From Quillaja saponaria (lineage: Eukaryota; Streptophyta; Magnoliopsida; Fabales; Quillajaceae), in NCBI GenBank assembly GCA_029379385.1, contig CM055611.1:5766001-5830000 (forward strand): a stretch of 64,000 nt of DNA, written 5' to 3'. Below are positions 46,441 to 58,287 of the stretch, in pieces. The position numbers were made by a program, and so were the translations under genes. The notes below the pieces were generated by a model. It did no database searches. It was not told the origin of the DNA and was given only the letters and a program-made list of their open reading frames with translations. Position 1 is the stretch's first letter. Every line of letters starts with the position of its first letter.

Positions 46441-47639
46441 CATGTATTTTTCAAAATTAAAGTATATAATAATTAACTCCCTTTAGGCAGGAAATTATAT
46501 ACAATAATTTAAGAAACATTCTGTACTATAGCTTTCAAAAATCCTATAAATCTATACAAATAGACTACTTTGGTGGCAACCACCTATATAAACCTATAAG
46601 ATTTCTCAAGTTGGGAAAATTTAATTACTCCAATTTATCATTCTTAACTGAAATACTATTCAAAAGTATCTCAAATGATCACTTAATACATGTTGCAAAC
46701 TTTAAACGAAATTGAATCAAAACAAGAGTTTCTATGAACATATGTTTTAAAAACATGATAGTATGATAATATTTATCTTTAATTAAGGAGACTACCTATT
46801 GTTTTTAGTTTCAAAACATATAAAATATGTAAATCCAACAAGCCTTAACATTTAAATATGTGCAATTATATTAGTTTTAAACATACCATAAAATTGAAAA
46901 ATTCAAATAAAATATACCATAAAAAAATTTGGTAGGAAAAGACTACCAGAGGGCCGAGGGTGAACCTCACTCTCCCTAAGCGCGAGTGGGCTTCTTTCAA
47001 GACTAGTTGAAGCTTCTTCAACCTCCAGCCGGGTCAAATTGACCCGCTTTGGATATATTCGAATCATTTTGACCCTTTTTTAGAAAAGTGGGATTTTCAC
47101 CACAATTTTTATGGTTTTTCTCAAAAATTTTGCATGAGTTTTGTTTCAAATTAGTATTCTAATAAAAACCCTCTAACAATTTAATGTTATATATCAAGAA
47201 AAATTGTCAATCAATTAAAATTGAAAAATTATGAACCCTAAGTTGAATCCAAAAAGGTTTTAATTTGAATTTCTAAAAATTATGTGATTTCACACATTCA
47301 ATTAGTTTCTAATGAGTATAGAAGCACGCTAGAGGCAAAATCCATGATCATAATAGATCAAAACAACATGAAATCATAACTTTTCTAATCCAAAATCAAA
47401 ATTTATTTTTATGTCAAACCAAATCTTAAAATCCAAATTTCTCAACTTATAGTTGATGAAATCATACAAATAATATATCAAATTAAAGATATTTTGAAGA
47501 GGAACAAAACCCCTAATGTTAGGAATTCAATTTCACACATTTAAGGTTTTGATTTTTGAGTTTAAAAATCTGACTTAAATGAACCCTATTATTCTTTGTC
47601 AATTAAATAAATTTTAGGGTTCTAAATCCATGTAGATTA

Positions 47640-47652
47640 GGCTCTGATACCA
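47640..47652 (-). other. Primer-binding site, initiator-Met tRNA type
   Basis: The minus strand reads TGGTATCAGAGCC two bases from the LTR end at 47655, identical to the site in the chromovirus at 16529. It shows that the LTR to the right is a 5' LTR of a minus-strand element. Confidence 0.8.
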
Positions 47653-47654
47653 TA

Positions 47655-48124
47655 TGTAATAATTATACAGTATCTCATATATGAATTTAGAACACATTAA
47701 TAATAAAATCTGTGTACCTAATTGAGTCATAGTAGTAGATATGTAGAACCTTAAACAAACACGTCTCACTAGAATACATATACAACCAGGTTTTCCTCTC
47801 CGTACTCTCTGTATTTACTGGTAGCTCTCAATAGGGGCAAGATACGCATGTTGAGAGAGGAGAGGGGACCTAGCTATTTAATCTCGGATAAAACTCTAAG
47901 AGTCTTCCTATTAAAGACTCCTAAAGTCATTCAGCCTACACTTACTGTTAATCCATATCTAATCAAATAAGAAGTGTGCCTAGCCCTATCCAAAATGATC
48001 ACATAAATCATATGAACTTTTATCAGCATGTCTCAAGTAGACTAAACTTTAAGCCCGTTTTTATTATTAAAACAAAAATATATAATTAATAACAGGCCAC
48101 ATATAAAATTTCTTACGGTCTACA
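47655..48124 (-). repeat. 5' LTR of the minus-strand non-coding element
   Basis: 470 bp, read on the minus strand from TGTAGACCGT to TAATTATTACA, thus TG...CA. It lies directly next to the primer-binding site. The border at 48124 touches the exon-like sequence that begins at 48125. Confidence 0.75.
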
Positions 48125-48369
48125 CTTATTGCCATAGTGCAGAAGCTGCAACATGCTAAAAATGGAGTTGATACTGTTTCAGAAAGCCGGGTATGTAATC
48201 AACTAATCATTTATTAAGCATAAACCTTTCTAACCTTCAACCATTATAGATTTATCTACTTCATGTTAACATATTAATACTATGACAGATACGAACTCAT
48301 TTTGCAAGACTCAACTGGAAAAAAATCTTTTCTCAATTAGCAAGCATGCATTAATCTTCTCGGAAAGGT
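48125..48369 (+). pseudogene. Two exon remnants that join in frame
   Basis: 48125-48190 reads 22 codons starting [16 protein letters not shown] and ending at a strong donor (GTATGT). After a 98-bp intron-like gap with an acceptor (CTATGACAG) a second piece starts at 48289 and reads IRTHFARLNWKKIFSQLASM in the same phase. It then meets TAA at 48352 shortly before another donor-like GTAAGC at 48370. The first piece begins exactly at the LTR border, so upstream exons were cut off. I do not recognise the protein. Confidence 0.45.
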
Positions 48370-49440
48370 AAGCCTACTAACTTGAAGTTTGGTTAAGTAA
48401 GGGAGCTGTCAAATTACTGGTCAATCCATGTATAGTACAACCCTGTTTCTCCCATTTTAAGGATTTATTGAAGCTGTTGATGCAGGTGTGCTCTATTGTG
48501 GAAGTCTTGTTCTTACCCAAACATTGAAGAAATTTTGCCAAGAGTTTAGCTCAAATTCATCGACTCGCTTTCACTTTCATAATGAGAACTTCTAGAGTGG
48601 CTACCCACTTAGTAGAAACTTGTATCCCAGTTCCCACAGTTGTATTTCAACTAGAAAAGAACAAAACATCATATGCATTTAAAACAAAGTGAGGCAAAGT
48701 TTTTGCTTAGAGAATTTCCAAAGGTTTTACTCTGTCACTCATGCAAACTTGTGTCCCTAATTAGTGCCGGAGGCAAAGTTTATGCTTAGAGAATTTCCAA
48801 ACGTTTACTCTGTCACTCATGTAAACTTGTGTCCTTAATTGGTGCCTGATTTTTATAAAGCACTGCTCCTTTCCTCACCACTAAGTATATGATTCTTCTT
48901 TTTCTTTGCTTTTTTAGTATATGATTCTTCTTTTTCTTTGCTTTTTTTTTTTCCTCCCTTTTAAACAGAATTAACTGTGCATTAGTCCTCTCATTTACAA
49001 CCAAACACATGCCGATGTAAGGTTCATTATATGCAATTATAAAAAAAGTCCAACAACAAATAACACTGTCCGTTAGGCACCGGTTAGTTCCCTAGTTTGG
49101 TTAAAAAGCAATATCCAAAGGCACATCGCTTTGCCATAGACACATTTGAATAACAGGGAATCAAATTCCTTTACAATCCAATATGAAAGCAACATAAAAA
49201 AACTCTAATACATAATCATAAGTAATAACTACTACAAATTTTCTCACTAGAAGCAAATGAATAACAATTTATGGTGTACTAAACAAACTTAAGAAAAACA
49301 AGCCGACATGGAGACACGGCAAAGTTTAGAAAAATTTAGATCATTCACTATTAGGTGTGCCGTATCACAATGTTCTTTGACAATATTTCAACTACAAAAA
49401 TAAAAATCGGACTTGGCTAGGTCTTGGAATAATTGGGTAA
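48370..49440. repeat. Local tandem duplications of 80 bp and 32 bp
   Basis: About 80 bp (48690-48769) with GAGGCAAAGTTTTTGCTTAG is repeated at 48770-48848. Further on, AGTATATGATTCTTCTTTTT with its TTTGCTTTTTT tail occurs twice head to tail at 48883-48914 and 48915-48946. No gene is supported, though 48480-48560 looks transcript-like. Confidence 0.75.
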
Positions 49441-50124
49441 AATCGGAGTATGTACTTGAAATTAAGTGAGCAGCTGGACGGAAAGGGTGGAAGAGCTCAG
49501 CAGCGGTAGGCTAGCTGGACGGTGACGCCAGGTAAGGTACGGCCTTTGACAGGTGGAGTTCGGGAGAGAAGACGGAAATGGAGGAAGAAGAGAAAGAAAA
49601 ACTACGATCTGGAATTTAAACATGAAAGGTTATATGCATCTGCACCTGTAGACACAGGTACATAAATATGCAAACGCAGATACAATATTTTTTTATAAAA
49701 TTAATATGATCATTTTGCATCTGCCATCACGCAAATAAAAATACTAGCAGACACCGTAAAAATTAGATAACTATAGCTGTCAGTACAGAAGTTGAAAATA
49801 AAATTACAGATACATAAAAGTTCATTGAATATGGTGCCAAAATTAATCAGTATTTACATCTGCGTTAAAGGTATCAGCGTCTCCATTAAAAGTATCAGCA
49901 TCTGGAATTTAATTTTTTTGGCTATTATTTGTGTCTGCAATATTCCAGACTCAGATAGTACATTTGCAGAAGCAAACAACTACTATCTACGTCTGCATTA
50001 TCTGAGTCTGCCTTTTGGCAGTCTTAAATATGGTAGATTCTAGTAGTGATCAGAGCAAATTTAAGATTAAATAATTGTCTCACTCTATCTATTTGTTAAA
50101 AATTAGAACAAAAATAAGTACGTA

Positions 50125-51092
50125 CTATTAATTCTAAAGAAATAAAATATTAAATATTAAAGTAAAAAGAATTAAAAATTTAAGGAATTGTGTTGGATTG
50201 ACACTACAAAACTAATTGACATAGATAAAAAATGCGTATGAGAAATTTAAGCAATAAATTGTTGGACACAATTACATGAAACTAAACTCATAAATTTTTT
50301 CACTATTCATGCCATGAATTGTTTTTTTTTTTTTTTTTTTTTTTTTTTTCCGTTCATTTTTTCACAAAACTAAATTCTCATGTAATTTTATTTTATACTA
50401 ATATCATTTCTTATTATTTATACTTATATCTACCAATTTAATATTGTTAAGTTTTTTTATGCATGAGTTGGGATAATTCGGAAGCCATTCTTAAAAGATT
50501 AATACGTGATAGTAATTTTTTATTTTATTTAAAGTTATCAGGTGTAATAATAAACCAATCTATTTTTAACAAAAAAATATTAGTACACCTGATAAAGTAT
50601 AATATTAAATAAAAAAATTATCTATAACAAATTGATCTTTTAAAAAATGGCTGCCGAATAATCTTATCCCTACTCCTCCATAAAAAAGTTGACTAGATTT
50701 AAATTGGTGGATACAAAAATTAGACAAATAAAATATCAGAAACTAAATGAGTAGAAATATTAAGAAAATATATTAGTATAAGAAAATTACATGAGAATTT
50801 AGTTTTGTATAAAAATAAAAATAAAAATTTTATGTCATGGATATTGAAAAAGTTAATGAGTTTAGTTTAATGTAGTTGTGTCCAACAATTTAGTATAAAT
50901 TAAATACATGGGAATTTAGTTTTGTATAAAAATGTATCGGATTTTATTTTAGCTTCATGTAGTTGTGTCTAACAATTTATTCTTTAAATTTTCCGTAAAC
51001 ATATTTTATCTATGTGAATTAGTTATGTAGTATTAATCTAACACAATTTTTTTTTTACTTTAATATTCAATATTCTATTTATTTAGAATTAA
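50125..51092. mobile_element. Giant foldback element, two arms almost touching
   Basis: The left arm (50125-50550) and the inverted right arm (50577-51092) match almost end to end. Shared words include AATTGTGTT.GATT, TAAATTGTT.GACACAA.TACATGAA, AAAACTAAATTC.CATGTA and ATAATTCGG.AGCCATT. Only about 25 bp separate the arms at ATCAGGTGT/ACACCTGAT. The right arm carries an extra internal duplication of about 110 bp, and the left arm has a T tract of some 27 bases (about 50323-50350). No coding sequence is present. Confidence 0.8.
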
Positions 51093-52347
51093 CTTTGGGT
51101 TATGTGCTTACCTGAGCACAAGTTCTCTCTTTTTCTACTTCCTCTCATCCCTCAAATTCTAAATCGAGGAAGAAACAAATCCGGGAAGCAGACACGAGCT
51201 AAGAGAGACATGTATTGCGGTGAAGCCCCTGGTTGTTGGATCTCTTTTCCAAGTCTAGACTTCCATCCAGGTATCTCTTTTCCAATTTGAACAATGGTTG
51301 TTTGTGTTGAATTTTCTATTTCTGGTTTCTATCTTGCGTCCTATTTTTTCAATTTCCAATTTGACATTCAGACCTAGTGACATGGTTTGGTGACCTTAAG
51401 AGGTCAATTCCTATTCTGTTAGATTCAAGGGCCATAGCCAATAGAGGGAAGGGAGAGAAGGAAGGGGAAGGTTTGTTAATTATGCTCATCTCAAGTCTCA
51501 ATGCAAGAGTTATGATTCATGAAGTCTGACTGAAGTTGAAAAATGAAGTGACAACAAGTAATTTCAATTTTTTATTTTAGTTTGTATTGCCATGTCTCAG
51601 TTTCTCATACTCTCAGTTTCCTATGTTGTGATGCTATGTGCTTGCAGCCTCTGTGTGCTTTGACTACTACACTTTTGTTGTTTGTTGAATATTTGAAGCC
51701 TATTTGTTGGCACACATAGTGACAAAGAACTAAATTAAGATTAGCAGAGATAATTTGATAGCTAGAGAGGTGTCATGCTCTTGCCTTCTTTTTCGGCTTA
51801 TGTCCCTTCTCTTCTTTTAAGCCTCAAAATCAAAAGGCAGAGAAAGATGTAGAGTGGGGAAGAAAAAAGACTAGAGATAGAGGGACATATTCTTTCTTTT
51901 TAACCTTTTGCTCACTCACTAATTGCTTAGTAACTAATTACTGCTTAATACAGGTTTTAAGTTTCTTGGTCTTGGACCATTTTTTTTAAGCCATGGTAAT
52001 TAATTTTCAATACAGTCTTCTCTATCCCTACTAGTCCTCTACCATAAAAAGATATCCCTTACCGCAAAAACCCACTAACATAGCTCATTTATACACAGAT
52101 ACAGGGAGAGTCATATATATTTGGAGGGATCTAGACAAAGAAATAGTTTGTTTTTTTTTTTTCCTCTTCTTGTTCATATCTTGTGATGTTACATACTGAT
52201 TGAGATGTCTACAGTATCAATAATTAAGAACTTAGTTCAATAATCTATATGTTGTTTCTGATTTTGTGATAGATTACGATGGTTTGAATGATATTATTTA
52301 TCATTTGTTTGTTTTATTTTATTTTTTATTATTATTTTTTTTTGTAG
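51093..52347. other. Transcript-like stretch, no gene named
   Basis: A pyrimidine-rich start near 51105 and a GC-richer patch (51170-51290, an open stretch of 62 codons without a known domain) are followed by ordinary AT-rich DNA. Since a CACTA 3' exon lies just downstream, this may be the 5' part or introns of that transposon's gene, but nothing proves it. Confidence 0.35.
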
Positions 52348-52422
52348 GATCAATGCTCTGGAGGTGAAGGACAATCTCAGGATGAAAATAGTGATGGATT
52401 ATACTCAAATTTTACACATTAA
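52348..52422 (+). pseudogene. Terminal exon probably from a CACTA transposon gene
   Basis: After a polypyrimidine tract and TTTGTAG the frame reads DQCSGGEGQSQDENSDGLYS and FTH with a TAA stop at 52420-52422, 25 codons in all. The acidic, Gly/Ser-rich tail is like the last exons of CACTA-encoded proteins. It lies about 385 bp inside the CACTA terminus at 52807, as expected for a 3' exon. The identification rests on position and composition only. Confidence 0.4.
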
Positions 52423-52559
52423 TGTTGTGGTTGACTTTGAAACTTTTTATGTAAACAAATTAAATTTATGAATAATTAAAAATGTTTGGTTCTAGATATA
52501 ATTCAATGTATTGATTTATGAATTTGAAATGATTTTGTAATTTTTGATTTTCTTTTTGT

Positions 52560-52807
52560 ATTTTACATATATAATACAGGAAGCAAGAATTTGCAATTGA
52601 GAATACAGCAAATGTATAATTTTAGCTACTGAATTTGCTGCTGCGAACTGCAATAAACCAAATTAGCTACTGATTTTGCAACTGAAAAATACCAAAATTC
52701 ATTTGATCTAATACCATTTTAGCTAGCAATTAAAGACCGAAAAATCAAGTGGTCGCTTTACCAACTTTGATTTTAGCCACCAACTAAATAGCGTTTTTCT
52801 TGTAGTG
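52560..52807. mobile_element. CACTA transposon 3' end
   Basis: The terminus GCGTTTTTCTTGTAGTG at 52807 is the complement of CACTACAAGAAAAACGC. Before it are repeated TTTTAGCTACTGA, TTTGCAACTGAA and TTAGCCACCAAC words. The opposite end was not found. Confidence 0.65.
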
Positions 52808-53800
52808 ACATAGACATACAAAACATACAAGTACTCATAATTAACATGTTCTAAAATAATGATTTCAGTCCCCCATTTCATCATCAGATCATCTTCTTCA
52901 AACTTTTCTTCCTCTTCACCTTCATCTTCATTTTCATCATCCTTCCCTCTGTCATGAACAATAAAACATTCTACTGTGTCCCATCTTCATCTTCAATAAA
53001 AATCTAATTTCCTTTTTTGAATTCGCAATACTCAACCTCCATGACATTTCAAGGCTAAAACCCTTTTCCAAACATAAAAATGGCAGTACACATGTCACAT
53101 ACCAAAATAATGTACGTAGTGATCCATAGGATTAGATTAGTTTGCCAATTAATCAAGTCGGATATATTTTTATGTATAAGATGTGCGAATTACATTTAAT
53201 CTGAATTGAATTATGATTTATATAAATCCAGATGAAATCAAATTGATTTATGAATGACCACAAAGAAAAAAAAAATTAAAAATACAAGATAAAACATAGT
53301 TTGTATCGACTGGATCAAGTTTGGAATTGAATTATTGTCATACCTATTTTAGCTTTAAATTATCCATGAAAGTAGAATACCATGATACACCATGCATGTC
53401 ATGCAATACATATCATGCATGCCACCCACTAGCTATATGTTAAATGTATGTATGAATATAATTAAGGCACATCTAGAAAATGGGACATCCTTTTGGGAGT
53501 CATAGTCGTAGCTGAGTAGGAATTTTGGACCTCATTCAAGACTCACTATCCCGACCACTCTATTTTCTAGATTCCTCAAGAAACCAGTTCTAATTTTTCA
53601 CATTACAGATGGTTTCCTTTCTACAGTGGTCAAACTGATCATGCGTCCATCACATTACAGATCTTGACTATATCTCTTGATGAGATCGATCTGCTCGTGT
53701 TTTTTAGTTCTGAAATTCTTAATTCTTTATTTTGTTATAAAAGGATTTGTCACTATCGATAAGAATTCCACAAAAAGTGTGAACACAATTTCAATTCGTG
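52808..53800. other. Intergenic stretch upstream of the TNL pseudogene
   Basis: A C/T-rich tract (about 52870-52960) is notable; no gene is supported. Confidence 0.4.
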
Positions 53801-53832
53801 GAAACCAAGAGTCAGACTAGATTTATTTCTCT

Positions 53833-54190
53833 GTGGTAAACGTATGCTTCTTCTTTAAATGCTCTGATTAATTCATTCAATGACTTAAAGATCAAATTCT
53901 GCAGATATAAGCTGTATATCCCAACCCTTATCTTCATCAAACTAGGGTTATTTTTTCCATTAAAATTAAAAAAAAAAAAAAAAAAATTCTTGCAAGTGGC
54001 TATACAAATTACAATATAGTGTTTTTCTAAATGGCATCTTCTTCAACTTCAAACCTTGTGGACTCATACTGACTGAATCTTGTACTTTTATTTATTTATT
54101 TCTATTTGGTAAACGTATGGTTCTTCCAACTCATTCAATAAGTTAAACATCAAATTCTGCAGATTTAAGCTGAATATATCCCATCCCTTA
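53833..54190. repeat. Duplicated leader of the TNL gene
   Basis: TGGTAAACGTATG, CATCAAATTCTGCAGAT and TAAGCTG.ATAT.CCCA.CCCTTAT occur in order at 53833-53921 and again at 54106-54190 just before the start codon. In the first copy the start ATG is missing (TTATCTTC in place of TTATGGCTTC). Confidence 0.8.
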
Positions 54191-54683
54191 TGGCTTCTTC
54201 TTCTTCCTTTGCTGCTTCCTCATCAACTCCAGAAAAGCATGATGTCTTTATTAGTTTCAGAGGTGAGGACAAACACCAAACTTTCACCTGTCATCTTTAC
54301 GCCAATCTTTGTTCAAAAAAAAATCGAAACTTTCAATGATAGTTATGATCTCGAAAGAGGAGAGAACATCTCCCAAGCACTTCTTCATGCAATTGAAGAA
54401 TCAACGGTTTGGGTGATTATTTTCTCTGAGAATTATGCTTCCTCGAGATGGTGCTTGGATGAACTTGTACAAATAGTGAAATGCATGAACATGAATAAAA
54501 AAATACAAGGATAGCAATACCCGTCTTCTACAATGTTGATCCTTCACACGTACGACACCAGTCGGAGAGTTATGGAAAAGTATTTGCGTTACATAAACAT
54601 AACAATACAAACAAAATCGAGGACTGGAAGGATGCATCGACTCAAATAGCCAATTTATCAGGGTGGAATTCCGAGGACTACAG

Positions 54684-55312
54684 GTAACTAGAAACACTTT
54701 TCTCTTTCTCTCTCTCTCTCTCTTTTTATCTAAGAGAGTCACATTTCTCTTATGAACTAATTATTTAAGCCTAAATTACATTTTGATTATTTGTATATTA
54801 GTTCTGATACATTGTTTTAATTTTTTATTTTATTTTAATTGGATCTAGTATATATATTTTTGTCCAATCACATATAGATATTTTTTTATTAAGGAGAGAA
54901 AATCAATCAAACAAAACAAAAGAATATGAATTTAATCTCTACGAACCAAAATATATGAACCAAAATATTCACGAGAATATAAAAGATTTTGACAAAATTA
55001 ATAAAATGTTAAGTGAGAGAAACAATTTAAATTGAAATGTAAGTAGTTAGAATGATACAATTGAAAAATAATAATATTTAAAACACAATGATTAATTAAA
55101 ATAAATTACAGAGTCTAGATAAACTTAAAATGTAATTTAAACGTAAATATGATGATCATTTAAGAATAGCTAATGCTAATACCACTAAAGTATACAATGA
55201 ATAGCTTCTTTTATTTTTCTTTTTTTTTGGGGACATATATATAAGAGTAACAAAGTTTTCTTTACCATTTATGCCGCCCATTTTTATCTACTTTTTTTTC
55301 CCTGGTATATGA
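54684..55312 (+). other. First intron of the TNL pseudogene
   Basis: Begins with GTAACTAG after the TIR exon and ends with a short pyrimidine tract and TATGAAAG. A CT microsatellite (about 54700-54723) lies at its start. Nothing else is recognised. Confidence 0.6.
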
Positions 55313-57428
55313 AAGGAATGATGTTGAACTTATTGAGGCAATTGTAGGGGATGTATTGAAGAAATTAAGTAATTTGCACCCAAGTGATTCAAGATTATTG
55401 TCAGACCTCGTTGGAATCGAAGAACAAATTGCAGAAATTGAATTATTAATGAGCATTGAATGACCAAATATTCTTATGATTGGAATATGGGGGATGGGTG
55501 GAATTGGCAAAACAACAATTGCTGGTACTCTTTATAAAAAACTTTGCATTAAATACGAAGGTTGCTGCTTTGTTGAGAATGTGAGGGAAGAATCAGAAAA
55601 GCGTGGAGTAAAATTTCTAAGGAATCAACTTTTTGCTAAGCTAATAGGGGATGAAAAGGTGGATATTGACACTCCACATGTTGAATCTACTCTTATTATA
55701 AAAAGGCTCCAACGAATGAAGGTTCTAATTGTCCTTGACGATGTGAGTGATTTAACACAATTAGATGTCTTCATTGGAAAGCACCATTGGTTTGGGAAAG
55801 GAAGTAGAATTGTCGTGACGACCAGAGACAAGTAAGCAATTAGTAAAAGAGTCGATAAAATATATGAAGTTAAGGAAATGAAATTTGATGATGCTGTCAG
55901 TTTTTTTGTGCATGTACTTTTCAAGGAAATGAACTTCCAGTAGTTTATATGGAACTGTGTGATAGAATAGTATTGGATCATGCAAAAGGGTTGCCATTAG
56001 CTTTGAAGGTTTTAGGTTCCCTTCTTTATGGAAAAAGAAAAAAGGAATGGGAAAGTGCATTGAACAAACTCAAAAAGAGCCCCCAATGTAGATATTCAAA
56101 AAGTGTTGAAATTGAGTTATGATAGCCTTGATCATGAAGAGAAGAATATATTTCTTGATATTGCACATTGCTTTAAAGGCAAGGGAGCAAACTATGTAAA
56201 ACGTATGCTAAATTATTGTGGCTTCTCCACCAATATTGGGATAAGAACTCTTTTGGACAAATCTCTTATAACTATTTCATTGTGCAATATCATATCTATG
56301 CATGACTTGATAGAAGAAATGGGATTGAAATGTTGTTCATCAAGAATGCATCAAATGAGTCTGGAGGACGTAGTTGATTAAAAGATTATGAGGAAATTCA
56401 TCACGTATTTACCAATAATAAGGTAAAATGTTTCGTAAAATTTAAATTATGTTTGGATACTATTCTAATTATATTCTTAATTGATTATTTGTTGGATATT
56501 TTTGTTTTGTTATAAGGGACGAATGCAATAGAATGTATAGTGCTGGATGGTGAAATGAAGATGGAGGTACACTTGAGACCTGACGCGTTTGCTAGCATGG
56601 AGAATCTAAGGATTCTTATACTTGATTGGAATAGGGGATTCTCTCGTGTAAACTGGTTGGAAGTTTTTAAACCTATTGAATCGTTGCCGAATGAACCAAG
56701 GAAAATTAGGGGCGTGCATCTTTCTGAAGGTCTTGAATCGTTGCCGAATAAACTGAGACATTTACATTGGATTGCATATCCTCTGAAATCGTTGCCATCA
56801 AGTTTTTGTACCAGAAAAACTAGTTACACTTAATTTATCTTATAGCAACATTGAGAAGCTTTGGAATGGAGTCCAGGTATGTATACTTTTAATAATAGTC
56901 GTTAAGTATGAGCGTATGCTTCTTTTTCTATCATTATGAAAATAAAATTGTTAATTAATTATTTTTAGGATCATTTAAATTTTTTTAAAAAAAATTATCA
57001 TTGTTATTTTGTGAATAGCCCAAATCATAGTTAATTTAGTTTTAAAAAAATAGACCCAAAAAAAAATAAAAAATTTGGTAAATAAATAATATTCATTATC
57101 TTTTTCCATTGTGAAAAATTAGTATACATATATTAATTAATTATTTTTTTTTACTCACAAAAAAATTATTTATAAAATTATTATTAGCATCTATATTATT
57201 TTTTGATAAATGATATATACTAATTTTAGAGAGATAATTTGATATCTTTAGTTAATCATCCACTTTACTCAGTTGAGATATTTGTAAAATGGACTCATCT
57301 ATAGAATGTAATGGTAATGTGCTCAAATTGATAGAAGTTGACCCTTAGTTTTGTCTCCCTTTCTGTTTCAAATTTTTATTTTAGATTTGTCTCAATCAAA
57401 ATGTTAAACAATCAAGCATAAAGATTAA

Positions 57429-58287
57429 GGACTAGTTTGGTACGAAAGAATAATTTTTGCAGGATTGGAATGGGAATGCAATGCAGATTGAATGGAATTG
57501 ATCATTACATTCTATTATTTAGTAGCACCAATGAAAAATAATCATTTCATTTCATTTATTAATTTTTTATGTAGTTTTTAGACATGAAATAATATCAAAA
57601 TTATGTTAAAATGACAAAAATATCCCTCTATAGATAAAGTAATATAAATTAAACACAATTTACGAAATATATATATTTCTTAATTTTTTAATTAATATAA
57701 ATTAAACATAATTTATGAAATATATATATATTTAAAATTTTTAATTAATTTTTTTTAAAAAATATATTATATTATTTATTATTTATTAATATTAATATTT
57801 TAGTTTAAAATTACTTAACTAATTTATTTATTTAACACTAATTTATTATTTATTTATAATTATATTATTGACAATGATATGAAGGATATTTTTGTAACTT
57901 GACTAAAATGAATTGATTTATTATTATTTTTATATATAATTTTTTATTTTTTATTTTTATATGATTTATATTTTTTTAATGTAATATAAAAGGTATTTTT
58001 GTCATTTGACTAAATTAAATAATAAATATTTTTTTATTTATGAATAATAATATTTTTTTATATGATATAAAGATTTTTTTTTTGTCATTTAACTATACTA
58101 AACCAACTTCATAGAAGTAGAAATGAGCAATTCCATCCCCTTAGGTGAGTTTGAGAATTCCTACTTTTATGAAATAAATGGTTAGAATGGAATGAAGTAT
58201 TCTGAAGCTAAAAACGTATCTAATAAAAGATAGTTCATTTCATGGAATTATACATGGAATGGAATGACTATTCCCTGCAAATAGTCC
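57429..58287. mobile_element. Tourist-like (PIF/Harbinger) element in a TNL intron
   Basis: The left end GGACTAGTTTGGTACGAAAG and the inverted right end GGACTATTTGCAGGGAATAG share their first bases, and TAA flanks both ends (57426-57428 and 58288-58290). The outer 150 bp on each side contain ATTGGAATGG and GGAATGGAATGA words. The centre is AT-rich with a repeated AAACATAATTTATGAAATAT-like unit. No transposase is present. It sits in the intron between the third and last exon. Confidence 0.75.

Larger units (their letters stand above)
45600..48124 (-). mobile_element. Non-coding LTR retrotransposon remnant, minus strand
   Basis: An LTR (47655-48124) with an adjacent primer-binding site shows a minus-strand element extending left. 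The interior has no gag or pol sequence, so it resembles a large non-coding LARD-type derivative. No 3' LTR was found on the left, and the left border is a guess. Confidence 0.5.
42735..50048. mobile_element. Probable CACTA transposon with inserted LTR element
   Basis: The left end reads CATTACAAGAAACTATAG and the inverted right end CACTACTAGAATCTACCA. Over the first 28 bases 21 agree. The left starts CATTA instead of CACTA by one substitution. Subterminal words with CTGC, GTCTGC and GACGTAGATA are dense in the last 420 bp and also occur on the left. The flanking 3-bp sequences (TCT and ATC) do not match, so the pairing is not proven. No transposase domain was recognised inside. Confidence 0.5.
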
